From Streptomyces sp. NBC_00483 (lineage in GTDB: Bacteria; Actinomycetota; Actinomycetes; Streptomycetales; Streptomycetaceae): 64,000 nt of DNA. The notes under the pieces were generated by a model that was not told where the DNA came from, made no database searches, and saw only the letters and a program-made list of their open reading frames with translations. Position numbers and translations under genes: made by a program. Every line of letters starts with the position of its first letter. Position 1 is the stretch's first letter. The stretch spans positions 4,650,001 through 4,714,000 of the forward strand of contig NZ_CP107880.1 in NCBI RefSeq assembly GCF_036013745.1, written 5' to 3'. This document shows positions 50,258-59,055 of this stretch, one piece after another.

Positions 50258-50490
50258 GTCGCGGGGCGCTGCCCCGGGCCCCGCGCCTCAAGCGCCGGCG
50301 GGGCTGAAAAGATCGGGGCTCTGCCCCGGACCCCGCCGCTCAATCGCCGCGGGGGCTTGATTTGCTCAGGCCACCGGGGAGGCCAGAATGCTCAGCCACT
50401 GCGGGGGCCTGAATGCTCAAGCAGCGCGCAGGCCTGATCACTCAAGCAGCGCGCAAGCCTGATCGCTCAAGCACCGCAGGGGCCCGAATG
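50258..50490. repeat. GC-rich palindromic repeats running into a 25-26-bp tandem array
   Basis: Two copies of the dispersed repeat (from 50258 and from 50314) pass into six degenerate tandem units starting at 50339, 50365, 50391, 50416, 50441 and 50466. The pattern is CTCAAGC-x-CGC-x-GGCCTGAATG; each unit is itself a weak hairpin. The region 50181-50496 separates convergent genes and holds nothing else. Confidence 0.75.
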
Positions 50491-50496
50491 GGCGCT

Positions 50497-51327
50497 CTAG
50501 ATCAAGCCATGCTCCCGCAAGTAGTCCAGTTGCGCCCGCACGCTCAGTTCGGCTGCCGGCCACAGGGAGCGGTCCACGTCCGCGTACACGTGTGTCACGA
50601 CGTCGGGGGCGGACACGTAGCCGTTCTCGACGGCCGTTTCCACCTGGGCGAGGCGGCCCGCGCGGTGTGCCAGGTAGAACTCGACGGCGCCCTGGGCGTC
50701 CTCGAGGACCGGGCCGTGGCCCGGAAGGACCGTGTGCACGCCGTCGTCGACCGTCAGGGAACGCAGCCGGCGCAGCGAGTCCAGGTAGTCGCCGAGGCGG
50801 CCGTCCGGGTGGGCGACCACCGTCGTGCCGCGCCCGAGGATCGTGTCGCCCGTCAACACGGCCTGGTCGGCCGGGAGATGGAAGCACAGCGAGTCGGCGG
50901 TGTGCCCCGGGGTCGGCACGACGCGCAGCTCCAGGCCACCCGTGGTGATCACGTCACCGGCGGCCAGGCCCTCGTCGCCGAGCCGCAGCGCCGGGTCGAG
51001 CGCCCGCACCTTCGTCCCGGTCAACTCGGCGAACCGGCCCGCCCCTTCGGCGTGGTCCGGGTGCCCGTGCGTGAGGAGGGTGAGCGCGACCCGCTTGCCG
51101 GCCTTCTCGGCGATGTCGAGGACGGCGTGCAGATGCGCGTCGTCCAGCGGTCCCGGGTCGATGACGACGGCGAGGTCGCTGTCCGGTTCGGCGACGATCC
51201 AGGTGTTGGTGCCGTCGAGGGTCATCGCGGAGGCGTTGGGCGCCAGGACGTTGACCGCGCGGGCGGTGGCGGGGCCGGTGAGGACGACGCCGCGCGGCTG
51301 GCCGGGCAGGGCCGCGGCTTCGGTCAT
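50497..51327 (-). CDS. MBL-fold metallo-hydrolase (LACTB2-like)
   Basis: 276 residues. The metal site THGHPDHAEGA (HxHxDH) is followed by histidines in VPTPGHTADSLCFHL, the bridging Asp in VLTGDTILGRG and VLPGHGPVLED; a C-terminal helical part with winged-helix character (LSVRAQLDYLREHGLI) follows, as in LACTB2-type RNases/hydrolases. Substrate unknown. Its ATG overlaps the stop of the upstream nudix gene by 4 bp. Confidence 0.88.
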   Translation of the reverse strand: MTEAAALPGQPRGVVLTGPATARAVNVLAPNASAMTLDGTNTWIVAEPDSDLAVVIDPGPLDDAHLHAVLDIAEKAGKRVALTLLTHGHPDHAEGAGRFAELTGTKVRALDPALRLGDEGLAAGDVITTGGLELRVVPTPGHTADSLCFHLPADQAVLTGDTILGRGTTVVAHPDGRLGDYLDSLRRLRSLTVDDGVHTVLPGHGPVLEDAQGAVEFYLAHRAGRLAQVETAVENGYVSAPDVVTHVYADVDRSLWPAAELSVRAQLDYLREHGLI

Positions 51328-52214
51328 GAGGAGGCTCCCCCGTTGCTGTCGCTGTTCCCGGTCGGGATGTGCTTGGTGAACTCGTCGTGTCCCGGCCAGG
51401 ACAGCACCAGCTCGTCCTCCTCCATGCGCGCCTGCGCGAGTACGGGAGTGAGATCGCGCCCCGCCGCCCCCGCGAGGGCGCCGCGCACGTCGTCGTACGC
51501 CTCCAGGGTGCGCAGCGTCGCGATCGTCGGCGGCATCATCGTCAGCTCGCCCCGGTCGTACTCAGCCGCGGCCCGCCCCGGCATGATCCACACCGTGCGG
51601 TCGGCCTCGGAGGAGTCGTCGCTGGTGCGCTGGCCCGCCGGGAGCGCGGCCACGAAGAACCACGTGTCGTAGCGGCGCGGCTCGAACTCCGGGGTGATCC
51701 AGCGGGCCCACGCGCCGAGCAGATCGGAGCGCAGCACCAGGCCGCGGTTCTCCAGGAACCCGGCGAAGGACAGGTCCCGGTCGATCAGCGCCTGCCGGTC
51801 GGCCTGCCACTGCTCGCCCGTCGTGTCGTCGACGACGGTGTCCGGGGTCGGTCCGGCGAGCAGCACGCCCGCCTCCTCGAACGTCTCCCGCACGGCGGCG
51901 CAGACGATCGCCTGGGCCTCCCGCTCCGGCACCCCGAGCCGCTCGGCCCACACCTGGAGCGAAGGACCGGCCCAGCGGACCAGCCGGTCGTCGTCGCGCG
52001 GGTCGACGCCGCCGCCCGGATACGCGTAGGCGCCCGCCGCGAACTTCATCGACGTACGTCTGCGGAGCATGTGCACCTCGGGGCCACCGGGCGAGGCGTC
52101 TCTGAGCAGCATCACGGTGGCCGCGCGGCGCGGAGTCGCGGGTGTGAGCGTGCCGGCGGCGAGGGCACGGATGCGTTCCGGCCACTCCGGGGGATACCAC
52201 TGCCCATTTGCCAT
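51324..52214 (-). CDS. Nudix hydrolase (NUDT19-like)
   Basis: 296 residues. MLRRRTSMKFAAGAYAYPGG begins the fold. The Nudix box is split by an insertion of about 40 residues: GGGVDPRDDDR, then AAVRETFEEAGVLLAG. This layout is typical of NUDT19-type hydrolases acting on CoA esters. Coupled by ATGA to the MBL-fold gene. GTG/ATG 52214 opens MANGQWYPPEWPER. Confidence 0.85.
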   Translation of the reverse strand: MANGQWYPPEWPERIRALAAGTLTPATPRRAATVMLLRDASPGGPEVHMLRRRTSMKFAAGAYAYPGGGVDPRDDDRLVRWAGPSLQVWAERLGVPEREAQAIVCAAVRETFEEAGVLLAGPTPDTVVDDTTGEQWQADRQALIDRDLSFAGFLENRGLVLRSDLLGAWARWITPEFEPRRYDTWFFVAALPAGQRTSDDSSEADRTVWIMPGRAAAEYDRGELTMMPPTIATLRTLEAYDDVRGALAGAAGRDLTPVLAQARMEEDELVLSWPGHDEFTKHIPTGNSDSNGGASS

Positions 52215-52246
52215 GGCCGGAGGCTAACCGCTGACGGCCGGATGTT

Positions 52247-52286
52247 CGAGAGGCCGTCCACGACGAAGATCGTGGACGGCCTCTCG
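52247..52286 (-). terminator. Terminator after the RidA-like gene
   Basis: A 17-bp perfect stem, CGAGAGGCCGTCCACGA, with a CGAAGA loop, 15 bp past the stop on the minus strand. Confidence 0.85.
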
Positions 52287-52301
52287 TACGAGAACGGCAG
52301 C

Positions 52302-52775
52302 TCAGGCCTCGGAGGTGAGCTCCACCTGGATCTCGACCTCGACCGGCGCGTCCAGCGGCAGCACGGCCACGCCGACGGCGCTGCGCGCGTGCACGCCCTT
52401 GTCGCCGAGGACCTCGCCGAGCAGCTCGCTCGCGCCGTTGATGACGCCGGGCTGGCCGGTGAAGTCGGTGGCGGAGGCCACGAAGCCGACGACCTTCACG
52501 ACACGCGCGATGCGGTCCAGGTCACCGGCGACGGATTTGACCGCCGCGAGCGCGTTCAGCGCGCAGGTGCGGGCCAGGTCCTTGGCCTGCTCGTCGGTGA
52601 CCTCGTCGCCGACCTTGCCGGTCAGCGGCAGCTTGCCGTCGACCATGGGCAGCTGCCCCGCCGTGTACACGTACACGCCGGACTGCACGGCCGGCTGGTA
52701 CGCGGCGACCGGGGGGACGACGGGCGGCAGGGTCAGGCCCAGCTCGGTGAGCCGCGCCTCCACCTGCCCGCTCAT
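52302..52775 (-). CDS. RidA family protein (YjgF/YER057c/UK114)
   Basis: 157 residues, the longer RidA subgroup: YVYTAGQLPMVDGKLPLTG, LARTCALNALAAVKSVAGDL and RSAVGVAVLPLDAPVEVEI. The usual catalytic Arg of enamine/imine deaminases (in the R-x-CVQA region) is not obvious, so it may be a non-deaminating member. Its ATG overlaps the stop of the upstream DUF4177 gene as ATGA. Confidence 0.85.
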   Translation of the reverse strand: MSGQVEARLTELGLTLPPVVPPVAAYQPAVQSGVYVYTAGQLPMVDGKLPLTGKVGDEVTDEQAKDLARTCALNALAAVKSVAGDLDRIARVVKVVGFVASATDFTGQPGVINGASELLGEVLGDKGVHARSAVGVAVLPLDAPVEVEIQVELTSEA

Positions 52776-52936
52776 GCGGCCTTCTCCCGCTTCAGGTACG
52801 CCACCAGCTGCTCGGGGTTGTTCGGCCCCGGCACGACCTGGACCAGCTCCCAGCCGTCCTCGCCCCAGGTGTCCAGGATCTGCTTCGTCGCGTGCACGAG
52901 GAGCGGCACGGTCGCGTATTCCCACTTCTTTGCCAT
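52772..52936 (-). CDS. DUF4177 small protein
   Basis: 54 residues: MAKKWEYATVPLLVHATKQI, LDTWGEDGWELVQVVPGP and NNPEQLVAYLKREKAA. The WEY...GWELV core is the DUF4177 signature; proteins of this family are small, cytoplasmic and of unknown role. Its TGA overlaps the RidA start (ATGA), so the two are coupled. The ArsA-like gene is divergent. Confidence 0.88.
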   Translation of the reverse strand: MAKKWEYATVPLLVHATKQILDTWGEDGWELVQVVPGPNNPEQLVAYLKREKAA

Positions 52937-53022
52937 GGGGCCGACTGTATCCGTCCGGACATGGCCGAAGCGTTCCGGAGGCTGCTGCGTGGATGTCCGA
53001 CGTACTGGTTAGGCTCGAATAC

Positions 53023-54024
53023 GTGAGCAGGCTCCAGGTCGTCAGCGGCAAGGGCGGGACCGGAAAGACCACGGTCGCCGCTGCACTCGCGCTCGCCCTC
53101 GCGACCGAGGGAAAGCGCACTCTCCTCGTGGAGGTGGAGGGCAGACAAGGCATCGCACAGCTCTTCGAGACGGAGGCGCTCCCCTACGAGGAGCGGAAGA
53201 TCGCCGTCGCGCCCGGTGGCGGGGAGGTGTTCGCGCTCGCCATCGATCCTGAACTGGCGCTTCTGGACTACCTCCAGATGTTCTACAAGCTGGGCGGTGC
53301 GGGCCGTGCCCTGAAGAAGCTGGGCGCGATCGACTTCGCGACCACCATCGCGCCGGGCCTGCGGGACGTACTCCTGACGGGCAAGGCGTGCGAGGCGGTG
53401 CGCAGAAAAGACAAGCAGGGGCGCTACATCTACGACTACGTGGTGATGGACGCGCCGCCCACCGGCCGCATCACCCGGTTCCTCAACGTGAACGACGAGG
53501 TGGCGGGGCTCGCCAAGATGGGCCCGATACACAATCAGGCGCAGGCGGTGATGCGGGTCCTCAAGTCCCGTGAGACCGCGGTGCACTTGGTGACCCTCCT
53601 CGAGGAGATGCCGGTGCAGGAGACCCTCGACGGGGTCGCCGAGCTGCGCGCCGCGAAGCTGCCCGTCGGACGGATCATGGTGAACATGGTGCGACCCGCG
53701 CTTCTCGGGGAACCCGCCCTGGCGCTGGCCTCCGACGGCGAGGTCCGCCCCGCGGTCACCGAGGCCCTGACGGCCGCCGGGCTCGGCAGCGCCAAGCGGC
53801 TCGTCGGTCCGCTGCTCGCGCAGGCCGGGGAGTACGCCGAGCGTTACGCCCTGGAGCGCGCCCAGCGCGACCAGCTCGCCGAGGCGGGCCTGCCGCTGCA
53901 CGAACTGCCGTTGCTCACCGAGGGCCTCGACCTCTCCGGGCTCTACACGCTCGCCGAGGAACTGCGACAGCAAGGGATCCAAGGGATTCAGGGAACCGCA
54001 TCCAGGACAGGACGCCACTCATGA
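53023..54024 (+). CDS. ArsA/GET3-like P-loop ATPase, first of pair
   Basis: 333 residues. SRLQVVSGKGGTGKTTVAAA is the deviant Walker A with signature lysine, VVMDAPPTGRITRFL the switch II region. ArsA-family members in actinobacteria occur as adjacent non-identical pairs and probably form heterodimers; there is no arsenite pump here, so arsenic transport is not implied. Start: TAGGCT at 53010-53015 lies 7 nt before GTG 53023, so the mRNA is probably leaderless; ATG 52993 lies upstream of that -10. The second ATPase begins 13 bp downstream. Confidence 0.88.
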   Translation: MSRLQVVSGKGGTGKTTVAAALALALATEGKRTLLVEVEGRQGIAQLFETEALPYEERKIAVAPGGGEVFALAIDPELALLDYLQMFYKLGGAGRALKKLGAIDFATTIAPGLRDVLLTGKACEAVRRKDKQGRYIYDYVVMDAPPTGRITRFLNVNDEVAGLAKMGPIHNQAQAVMRVLKSRETAVHLVTLLEEMPVQETLDGVAELRAAKLPVGRIMVNMVRPALLGEPALALASDGEVRPAVTEALTAAGLGSAKRLVGPLLAQAGEYAERYALERAQRDQLAEAGLPLHELPLLTEGLDLSGLYTLAEELRQQGIQGIQGTASRTGRHS

Positions 54025-54037
54025 CGGGACGCCATTC

Positions 54038-55324
54038 ATGACGCTGACCCCTGAGGGCACGCTCGACGTGGACCCGCTGCTCGACGACCCGCAGACCCGC
54101 ATCGTGGTGTGCTGCGGCAGCGGTGGCGTCGGCAAGACCACGACGGCCGCCGCCCTCGGGCTGCGCGCCGCCGAGCGCGGCCGCAAGGTCGTCGTCCTCA
54201 CCATCGACCCGGCCCGCAGGCTCGCCCAGTCCATGGGCATCGACTCGCTGGACAACACCCCGCGCCGGGTGAAGGACTTCGACGACTCCGCGGGCGGCGA
54301 GCTGCACGCGATGATGCTCGACATGAAGCGCACGTTCGACGAGATCGTCGAGGCGCACGCGGACGAGGAGCGCGCGAAGGCGATCCTGAACAACCCCTTC
54401 TACCAGTCGCTTTCGGCCGGCTTCGCGGGCACGCAGGAGTACATGGCGATGGAGAAGCTGGGGCAGCTCAGGTCCCGCGACGAGTGGGACCTGATCGTCG
54501 TCGACACCCCGCCGTCCCGCTCCGCGCTCGACTTCCTGGACGCGCCGCAGCGACTCGGCTCGTTCCTGGACGGCAAGCTGATCCGGCTGCTCATGGCCCC
54601 GGCGAAGATCGGCGGGCGCGCGGGCATGAAGTTCCTGAACGTCGGGATGTCGATGATGACCGGCACTCTCGGCAAGCTGCTCGGCGGTCAACTCCTGCGC
54701 GACGTGCAGACGTTCGTGGCCGCGATGGACACGACGTTCGGCGGTTTCCGCACGCGCGCGGACGCCACGTACAAGCTGCTGCAGGCGCCCGGCACCGCGT
54801 TCCTCGTGGTCGCCGCGCCCGAGCGGGACGCGCTGCGCGAGGCCGCGTACTTCGTGGAGCGGCTGGCCGCGGAGAAGATGCCGCTGGCCGGGCTCGTACT
54901 GAACCGGGTGCACGGCAGCGCCGCGAGCCGGCTCTCGGCCGAGCGGGCGCTTGCCGCCGCGGAAAATCTTGACGAGCGCCGCATTGTGGATCAGACGGGC
55001 GGGAAGGAAGAGGGTCGTGCCACTCCCGAGGCACCCCCCGAATCATCTTCCGAAGCGCCCTTCGAGGCATCCCCCGAAACATCCGAGGCCGACCCCACGG
55101 CCGAGCCCGGCATTGAGCAACTGACCGCGGGACTACTGCGGTTGCACGCGGAGCGCATGCAGATGGTCGCGCGCGAACAGCGCACGCGTGACCGCTTCAC
55201 CGCGCTGCATCCCGAGGTCGCCGTGACCGAGGTCGCGGCCCTGCCCGGTGACGTACACGACCTGGCAGGCCTCAGGGACATCGGAGAACGGCTCGCGGCC
55301 GGTGGCACTCCGGCCGGAGCTTGA
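54038..55324 (+). CDS. ArsA/GET3-like P-loop ATPase, second of pair
   Basis: 428 residues. The ATPase core has VVCCGSGGVGKTTTAAALGL (serine where the first paralogue has the signature lysine), TIDPARRLAQSMG and LIVVDTPPSRSALDFLD. An acidic proline-rich insert (about residues 328-358, with repeated E-S-S/E-A) breaks the C-terminal part. The loss of the signature lysine in one partner suggests an asymmetric dimer. Context next to wblA is conserved in Streptomyces (recalled). Confidence 0.88.
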   Translation: MTLTPEGTLDVDPLLDDPQTRIVVCCGSGGVGKTTTAAALGLRAAERGRKVVVLTIDPARRLAQSMGIDSLDNTPRRVKDFDDSAGGELHAMMLDMKRTFDEIVEAHADEERAKAILNNPFYQSLSAGFAGTQEYMAMEKLGQLRSRDEWDLIVVDTPPSRSALDFLDAPQRLGSFLDGKLIRLLMAPAKIGGRAGMKFLNVGMSMMTGTLGKLLGGQLLRDVQTFVAAMDTTFGGFRTRADATYKLLQAPGTAFLVVAAPERDALREAAYFVERLAAEKMPLAGLVLNRVHGSAASRLSAERALAAAENLDERRIVDQTGGKEEGRATPEAPPESSSEAPFEASPETSEADPTAEPGIEQLTAGLLRLHAERMQMVAREQRTRDRFTALHPEVAVTEVAALPGDVHDLAGLRDIGERLAAGGTPAGA

Positions 55325-55397
55325 GCCGTACGTCCGTGGCCCGACGGACAGTTCCGACGGTTCCCACAGTTCCTACGGACAGTGGTGCGCGCGCCGG

Positions 55398-55742
55398 CTA
55401 ACCGACGGCCGCGTACCTCTCGTACGTCTCGTCGTTCTCCAGTTCCACGGGCAGCAGGCCCGCGCCGCGCTCGTACTCCGTACGCGCCGTCTCAAGCAGC
55501 GTGCGCCATGACGTGACGGTCGGACGCCTGCGCAGCAACGCGCGACGCTCCCGCTCCGTCATGCCACCCCACACGCCGAACTCGACGCGATTGTCGAGCG
55601 CGTCCGCCAGGCACTCGGTCCGCACGGGGCATCCCGTGCACACCGCCTTCGCCCGGTTCTGCGCTGCTCCTTGAACGAACAGTTCGTCCGGATCGGTAGT
55701 GCGGCAGGCCGCCTGCGCACTCCAGTCGACTACCCAGCCCAT
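55398..55742 (-). CDS. wblA: WhiB-family regulator WblA
   Basis: 114 residues. Four cysteines in AACRTT, AVCTGC and TEC coordinate the 4Fe-4S cluster; the turn motif is VEFGVWGG and the basic DNA-binding end MTERERRALLRRR. Sequence and neighbourhood match S. coelicolor WblA (112 residues, SCO3579), a regulator needed for sporulation and a repressor of antibiotic genes. ATG 55742 opens the family's conserved MGWVVDWSAQAACR and has GAGAGGA upstream; an in-frame ATG at 55799 is not conserved as far as I recall. Confidence 0.95.
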   Translation of the reverse strand: MGWVVDWSAQAACRTTDPDELFVQGAAQNRAKAVCTGCPVRTECLADALDNRVEFGVWGGMTERERRALLRRRPTVTSWRTLLETARTEYERGAGLLPVELENDETYERYAAVG

Positions 55743-56192
55743 ACCGGCGCCGTCCTCTCCCGAATCGAGGCTCCCCCACGGCGGCAGCGGCATATTCACC
55801 GCCGCCAGTTGAGGACGTTACGGAAGGTGGGCACAGCGCAACACCCCCTTCGGGCCCAATCTTGAATGGTCCGAACGGACTATGCGTGAGCGGCAGATCA
55901 CCCGACGGAGTGACCGAAGGACATGCGTAATAACCCCGGCAAACCGGGACAGTTCACTTGAGTCACAACGGGCGTGGAGTGACACACAAGGCGAAGTCGG
56001 ACACCCCCTGAGCCCTACGCGAAGACGCGCGAAAGAGTCCGAGAATGACTACAAGAGGCACTTCATACGTACCGGGAACGATTCGGGGTCGTCCCGCATC
56101 TTGATACGAGACCGCACTGCTGTGACAGTTGAGTGCAGCTTAGGCCAAGGCATATACGGCTGTCCGGAGAATCGACACGTAGGCTGCCCCGT
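55743..56192. promoter_or_regulatory. Long divergent control region wblA / PBP
   Basis: 450 bp without a coding signal and less GC-rich than the flanks. Such a long leader fits the many developmental regulators reported for wblA. I see no repeat or operator I can name with confidence. Confidence 0.5.
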
Positions 56193-58430
56193 ATGGGAAA
56201 GAAGCGCTCGGGCGGTGGCGGCGGTACGTCGCCGGCCCAACAGGCCGCCAAGTTCCTCGGAGTCAGCGTGCTCGCAGGAGCCGTGCTGGCGGGGATCGCC
56301 CTGCCCGCGGCAGGCGCGCTGGGTCTCGCGGCCAAGGGCTCGGTCGAGGGATTCGACGAGATTCCGGCGACGTTGAAGACCCCGCCGCTGAGCCAGCGCA
56401 CCACGATCCTGGACAACGAGGGCGGGAAGATCGCGACCGTCTACTCGCGCGACCGCACGGTCGTGAAGCTCGACGACATCTCGCCGTACATGCAGAAGGC
56501 GATCGTCGCGATCGAGGACTCGCGGTTCTACGAGCACGGCGCCGTCGACGCCAAGGGCATCCTGCGCGCGATCAACGCCAACGCGCAGAACGGCGGCGTC
56601 TCGCAGGGCGCCTCCACCCTCACCCAGCAGTACGTGAAGAACGTCTTCATGGAAGAGGCGGGCGACGACCCGACCAAGCTGGCGCAGGCGACTCAGCAGA
56701 CCATCGGCCGCAAGGTCAAGGAGCTGAAGTACGCGATCCAGGTGGAGAACGAGGTCGGCAAGAAGAAGATCCTCAACAACTACCTGAACATCACGTACTT
56801 CGGGCAGCAGGCGTACGGCGTCGAGGCCGCGGCCCAGCGCTACTTCTCCAAGCCGGCCAAGGACCTGAACATCCAGGAGTCGGCGATGCTCGCCGGCATC
56901 GTGCAGTCCCCCAGCCGCTACGACCCCGTCAACGACGAGGCCGAGGCGAAGAAGCGGCGCAACATCGTGCTCCAGCGGATGGCGGAGACGCACGACATCA
57001 CGCAGGCCGAGGCCGCCAAGGCCAAGGAGACGCCGATCGGCCTGAAGGTCAGCAGGCCGCAGAACGGCTGCATCACCGCGCAGCACGGCGCGGCGTTCTT
57101 CTGCGACTACGTCAGGAACTCCTTCCTCAACAACCCGGCCTATGGCAAGACGTCCGAGGAGCGGGCCAAGATCTGGAACCGCGGCGGCCTGACGGTGAAG
57201 ACGACGCTCGACCCGCAGACGCAGGAGTCCGTGGAGGACTCGGTCAAGCGCCACGTCTACCAGTCGGACAAGGTCGACGCGGCGGGCGCGTTCGTCGAGC
57301 CCGGCACCGGCAAGGTCCTCGGCATGGGGCAGTCCAAGCCGTACGGCTCCGACGCGAGCAAGAACGAGTCGGAGATGAACTACTCGGTCAACTACCGGGA
57401 CGGCGGCTCCAACCTCGGCTTCCCGACAGGTTCGACGTTCAAGCCGTTCGTGGCGGCAGCGGCCCTGGAGAAGGGCACGTCGGTGACGAAGCAGTACCCG
57501 GCGCCGTACCAGATGCCGTACCCGAGCCGGGTCCAGACGTGCAGCGGCAAGCCGTGGGTCAACGACGGCGGCTACAAGCTGGAGAACGAGAACGAGTCGG
57601 AGGTCGGCCCGTACCGCCTCAAGGAGGCGATGGCCAAGTCCATCAACACGTACTTCGTGCAGATGATCGGCGACATCGGCATGTGCCCGGTCGTGAAGAT
57701 GACCGACAAGCTGGGCGTGGTGCAGGGCAACGGCAAGAAGGTCGACGAGGTGCCCTCGTCCATGACCCTCGGTTCGACGGGTCTCTCGCCGCTCACGATG
57801 GCCTCCGCGTACGCGGCGTTCGCCAACCGCGGCACGTACTGCACGCCCGTCGCCATCGACGCGATCACCGACCCCAACGGCAAGGCGCTCGACGTGCCGA
57901 AGTCGAAGTGCTCGCGCGCGATGTCGCAGTCGACCGCCGACAAGATCAATACGCTGCTCAGCGGCGTGATCGACTCCGGTACGGGCAAGACGGCCGGCCT
58001 CAGCGGGCGGGACAACGCGGGCAAGACCGGTACCACCGACGCCCGTAAGAACGCCTGGTTCGCCGGCTACACGCCGAACCTGTCCGGCGCCGTCTGGGTC
58101 GGCAGCGCCTCGCAGGCCGTCGAGATGACCGACATCACCATCGGTGGCCAGTACCACGACAAGGTGTTCGGCGCCGATACGCCGGGTCCGATCTGGCGGG
58201 ACGCCATGACCGGCGCGCTGTCCGGCAAGGACGCGCCCACCTTCAACAAGGTGAACATCCCGGACCCGGACAAGAAGAAGGACAAGAGCAAGAACAAGGG
58301 CGACAAGCCCGACGCCGGGGACGACGGGGGCAACGGCGACACCGACCCGCTGCCCGACATCTCGATCCCGCCGGACCTGATCGGCGGCAATGGGAACGGG
58401 AACGGACACGGGGGCGGTTGGGGCCGGTAG
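56193..58430 (+). CDS. Class A penicillin-binding protein (glycosyltransferase/transpeptidase)
   Basis: 745 residues. A short basic N-terminus and one membrane helix (FLGVSVLAGAVLAGIALPAA) are followed by the GT51 domain with catalytic Glu in KAIVAIEDSRFYEHGAVD and QGASTLTQQYVKN, then the transpeptidase with SxxK in PTGSTFKPFV, SxN in AKSINTYF and KTG in NAGKTGTTDARKNAWFAGY. A disordered acidic, lysine and glycine-rich tail ends the protein. It polymerises and cross-links peptidoglycan outside the membrane. ATG 56193 opens MGKKRSGGGGG. Confidence 0.95.
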   Translation: MGKKRSGGGGGTSPAQQAAKFLGVSVLAGAVLAGIALPAAGALGLAAKGSVEGFDEIPATLKTPPLSQRTTILDNEGGKIATVYSRDRTVVKLDDISPYMQKAIVAIEDSRFYEHGAVDAKGILRAINANAQNGGVSQGASTLTQQYVKNVFMEEAGDDPTKLAQATQQTIGRKVKELKYAIQVENEVGKKKILNNYLNITYFGQQAYGVEAAAQRYFSKPAKDLNIQESAMLAGIVQSPSRYDPVNDEAEAKKRRNIVLQRMAETHDITQAEAAKAKETPIGLKVSRPQNGCITAQHGAAFFCDYVRNSFLNNPAYGKTSEERAKIWNRGGLTVKTTLDPQTQESVEDSVKRHVYQSDKVDAAGAFVEPGTGKVLGMGQSKPYGSDASKNESEMNYSVNYRDGGSNLGFPTGSTFKPFVAAAALEKGTSVTKQYPAPYQMPYPSRVQTCSGKPWVNDGGYKLENENESEVGPYRLKEAMAKSINTYFVQMIGDIGMCPVVKMTDKLGVVQGNGKKVDEVPSSMTLGSTGLSPLTMASAYAAFANRGTYCTPVAIDAITDPNGKALDVPKSKCSRAMSQSTADKINTLLSGVIDSGTGKTAGLSGRDNAGKTGTTDARKNAWFAGYTPNLSGAVWVGSASQAVEMTDITIGGQYHDKVFGADTPGPIWRDAMTGALSGKDAPTFNKVNIPDPDKKKDKSKNKGDKPDAGDDGGNGDTDPLPDISIPPDLIGGNGNGNGHGGGWGR

Positions 58431-58450
58431 GGCCCCCGCAGACCGGTAAG

Positions 58451-58486
58451 GAAGAGGGCGCACCCCACACGGGATGCGCCCTCTTC
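58451..58486. terminator. Bidirectional terminator, PBP / YqeY-like gene
   Basis: GAAGAGGGCGCA pairs with TGCGCCCTCTTC around CCCCACACGGGA; TTCG follows on the plus strand. Convergent genes on both sides. Confidence 0.85.
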
Positions 58487-58514
58487 TTCGTCTCTTCGTC
58501 GTTCGTGGCGGAGC

Positions 58515-58979
58515 TCAGCCCGCCAGGAGGCGCTTGACCGTGGAGGCCACCCGGCCGCCCTCGGCGCGGTCCGCGACCTTCGGCTTCACGATCTTCATGA
58601 CCTGGCCCATGGCCCTCGGCCCCTCGGCGCCGGCCGCCTTCGCCTCCTCGACCGCCTGCGCGACGATCTGCTCGAGCTCGGCGTCGGACAGCTGCTGCGG
58701 CAGGTACTCGGCGAGCACCACGCCCTCCGCCTCCTCGCGGCTCGCGGACTCGGCGCGGCCCGCCTTCTCGAAGGCATCGGCAGCCTCGCGGCGCTTCTTC
58801 GCCTCCTTGGCGATCACCTTCTGCACCTCGTCGTCCGTCAGCTCACGCTTCTCCGTGCCCGCGACTTCCTGGTTGGTGATCGCGGAGAGGGTCAGCCGGA
58901 GCGTCGAGGAGCGGAGCTCGTTGCGCTCCCTGATCGCGGCGTTGAGGTCGTCCTGCAACTTCGACTTGAGCGTGGTCAT
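58515..58979 (-). CDS. GatB/YqeY domain protein
   Basis: 154 residues, helical: LKSKLQDDLNAAIRERNELR, STLRLTLSAI, AEYLPQQLSDAELEQIVAQA and MGQVMKIVKPKVADRAEGGR are YqeY-family blocks. The domain is shared with the tail of GatB, where it touches tRNA; the stand-alone protein has no settled role. ATG 58979 opens MTTLKSKLQ. Divergent from the phosphoesterase gene. Confidence 0.92.
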   Translation of the reverse strand: MTTLKSKLQDDLNAAIRERNELRSSTLRLTLSAITNQEVAGTEKRELTDDEVQKVIAKEAKKRREAADAFEKAGRAESASREEAEGVVLAEYLPQQLSDAELEQIVAQAVEEAKAAGAEGPRAMGQVMKIVKPKVADRAEGGRVASTVKRLLAG

Positions 58980-59055
58980 GACTTGATTGTCGCAGGTGCG
59001 CGAGGCCCCACGCCCGCGGATTTCCGGGGCGGGGCCGGTCTGACACGATGGGCCC

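Noticed and set aside
50339..50490. CRISPR array
   Set aside because: Units are contiguous and degenerate with no unique spacers, and no cas gene is nearby.
53023..55324. Arsenic resistance operon
   Set aside because: ArsA-like ATPases are present, but no ArsB/Acr3, ArsR, ArsC or metal-binding cysteines are seen.
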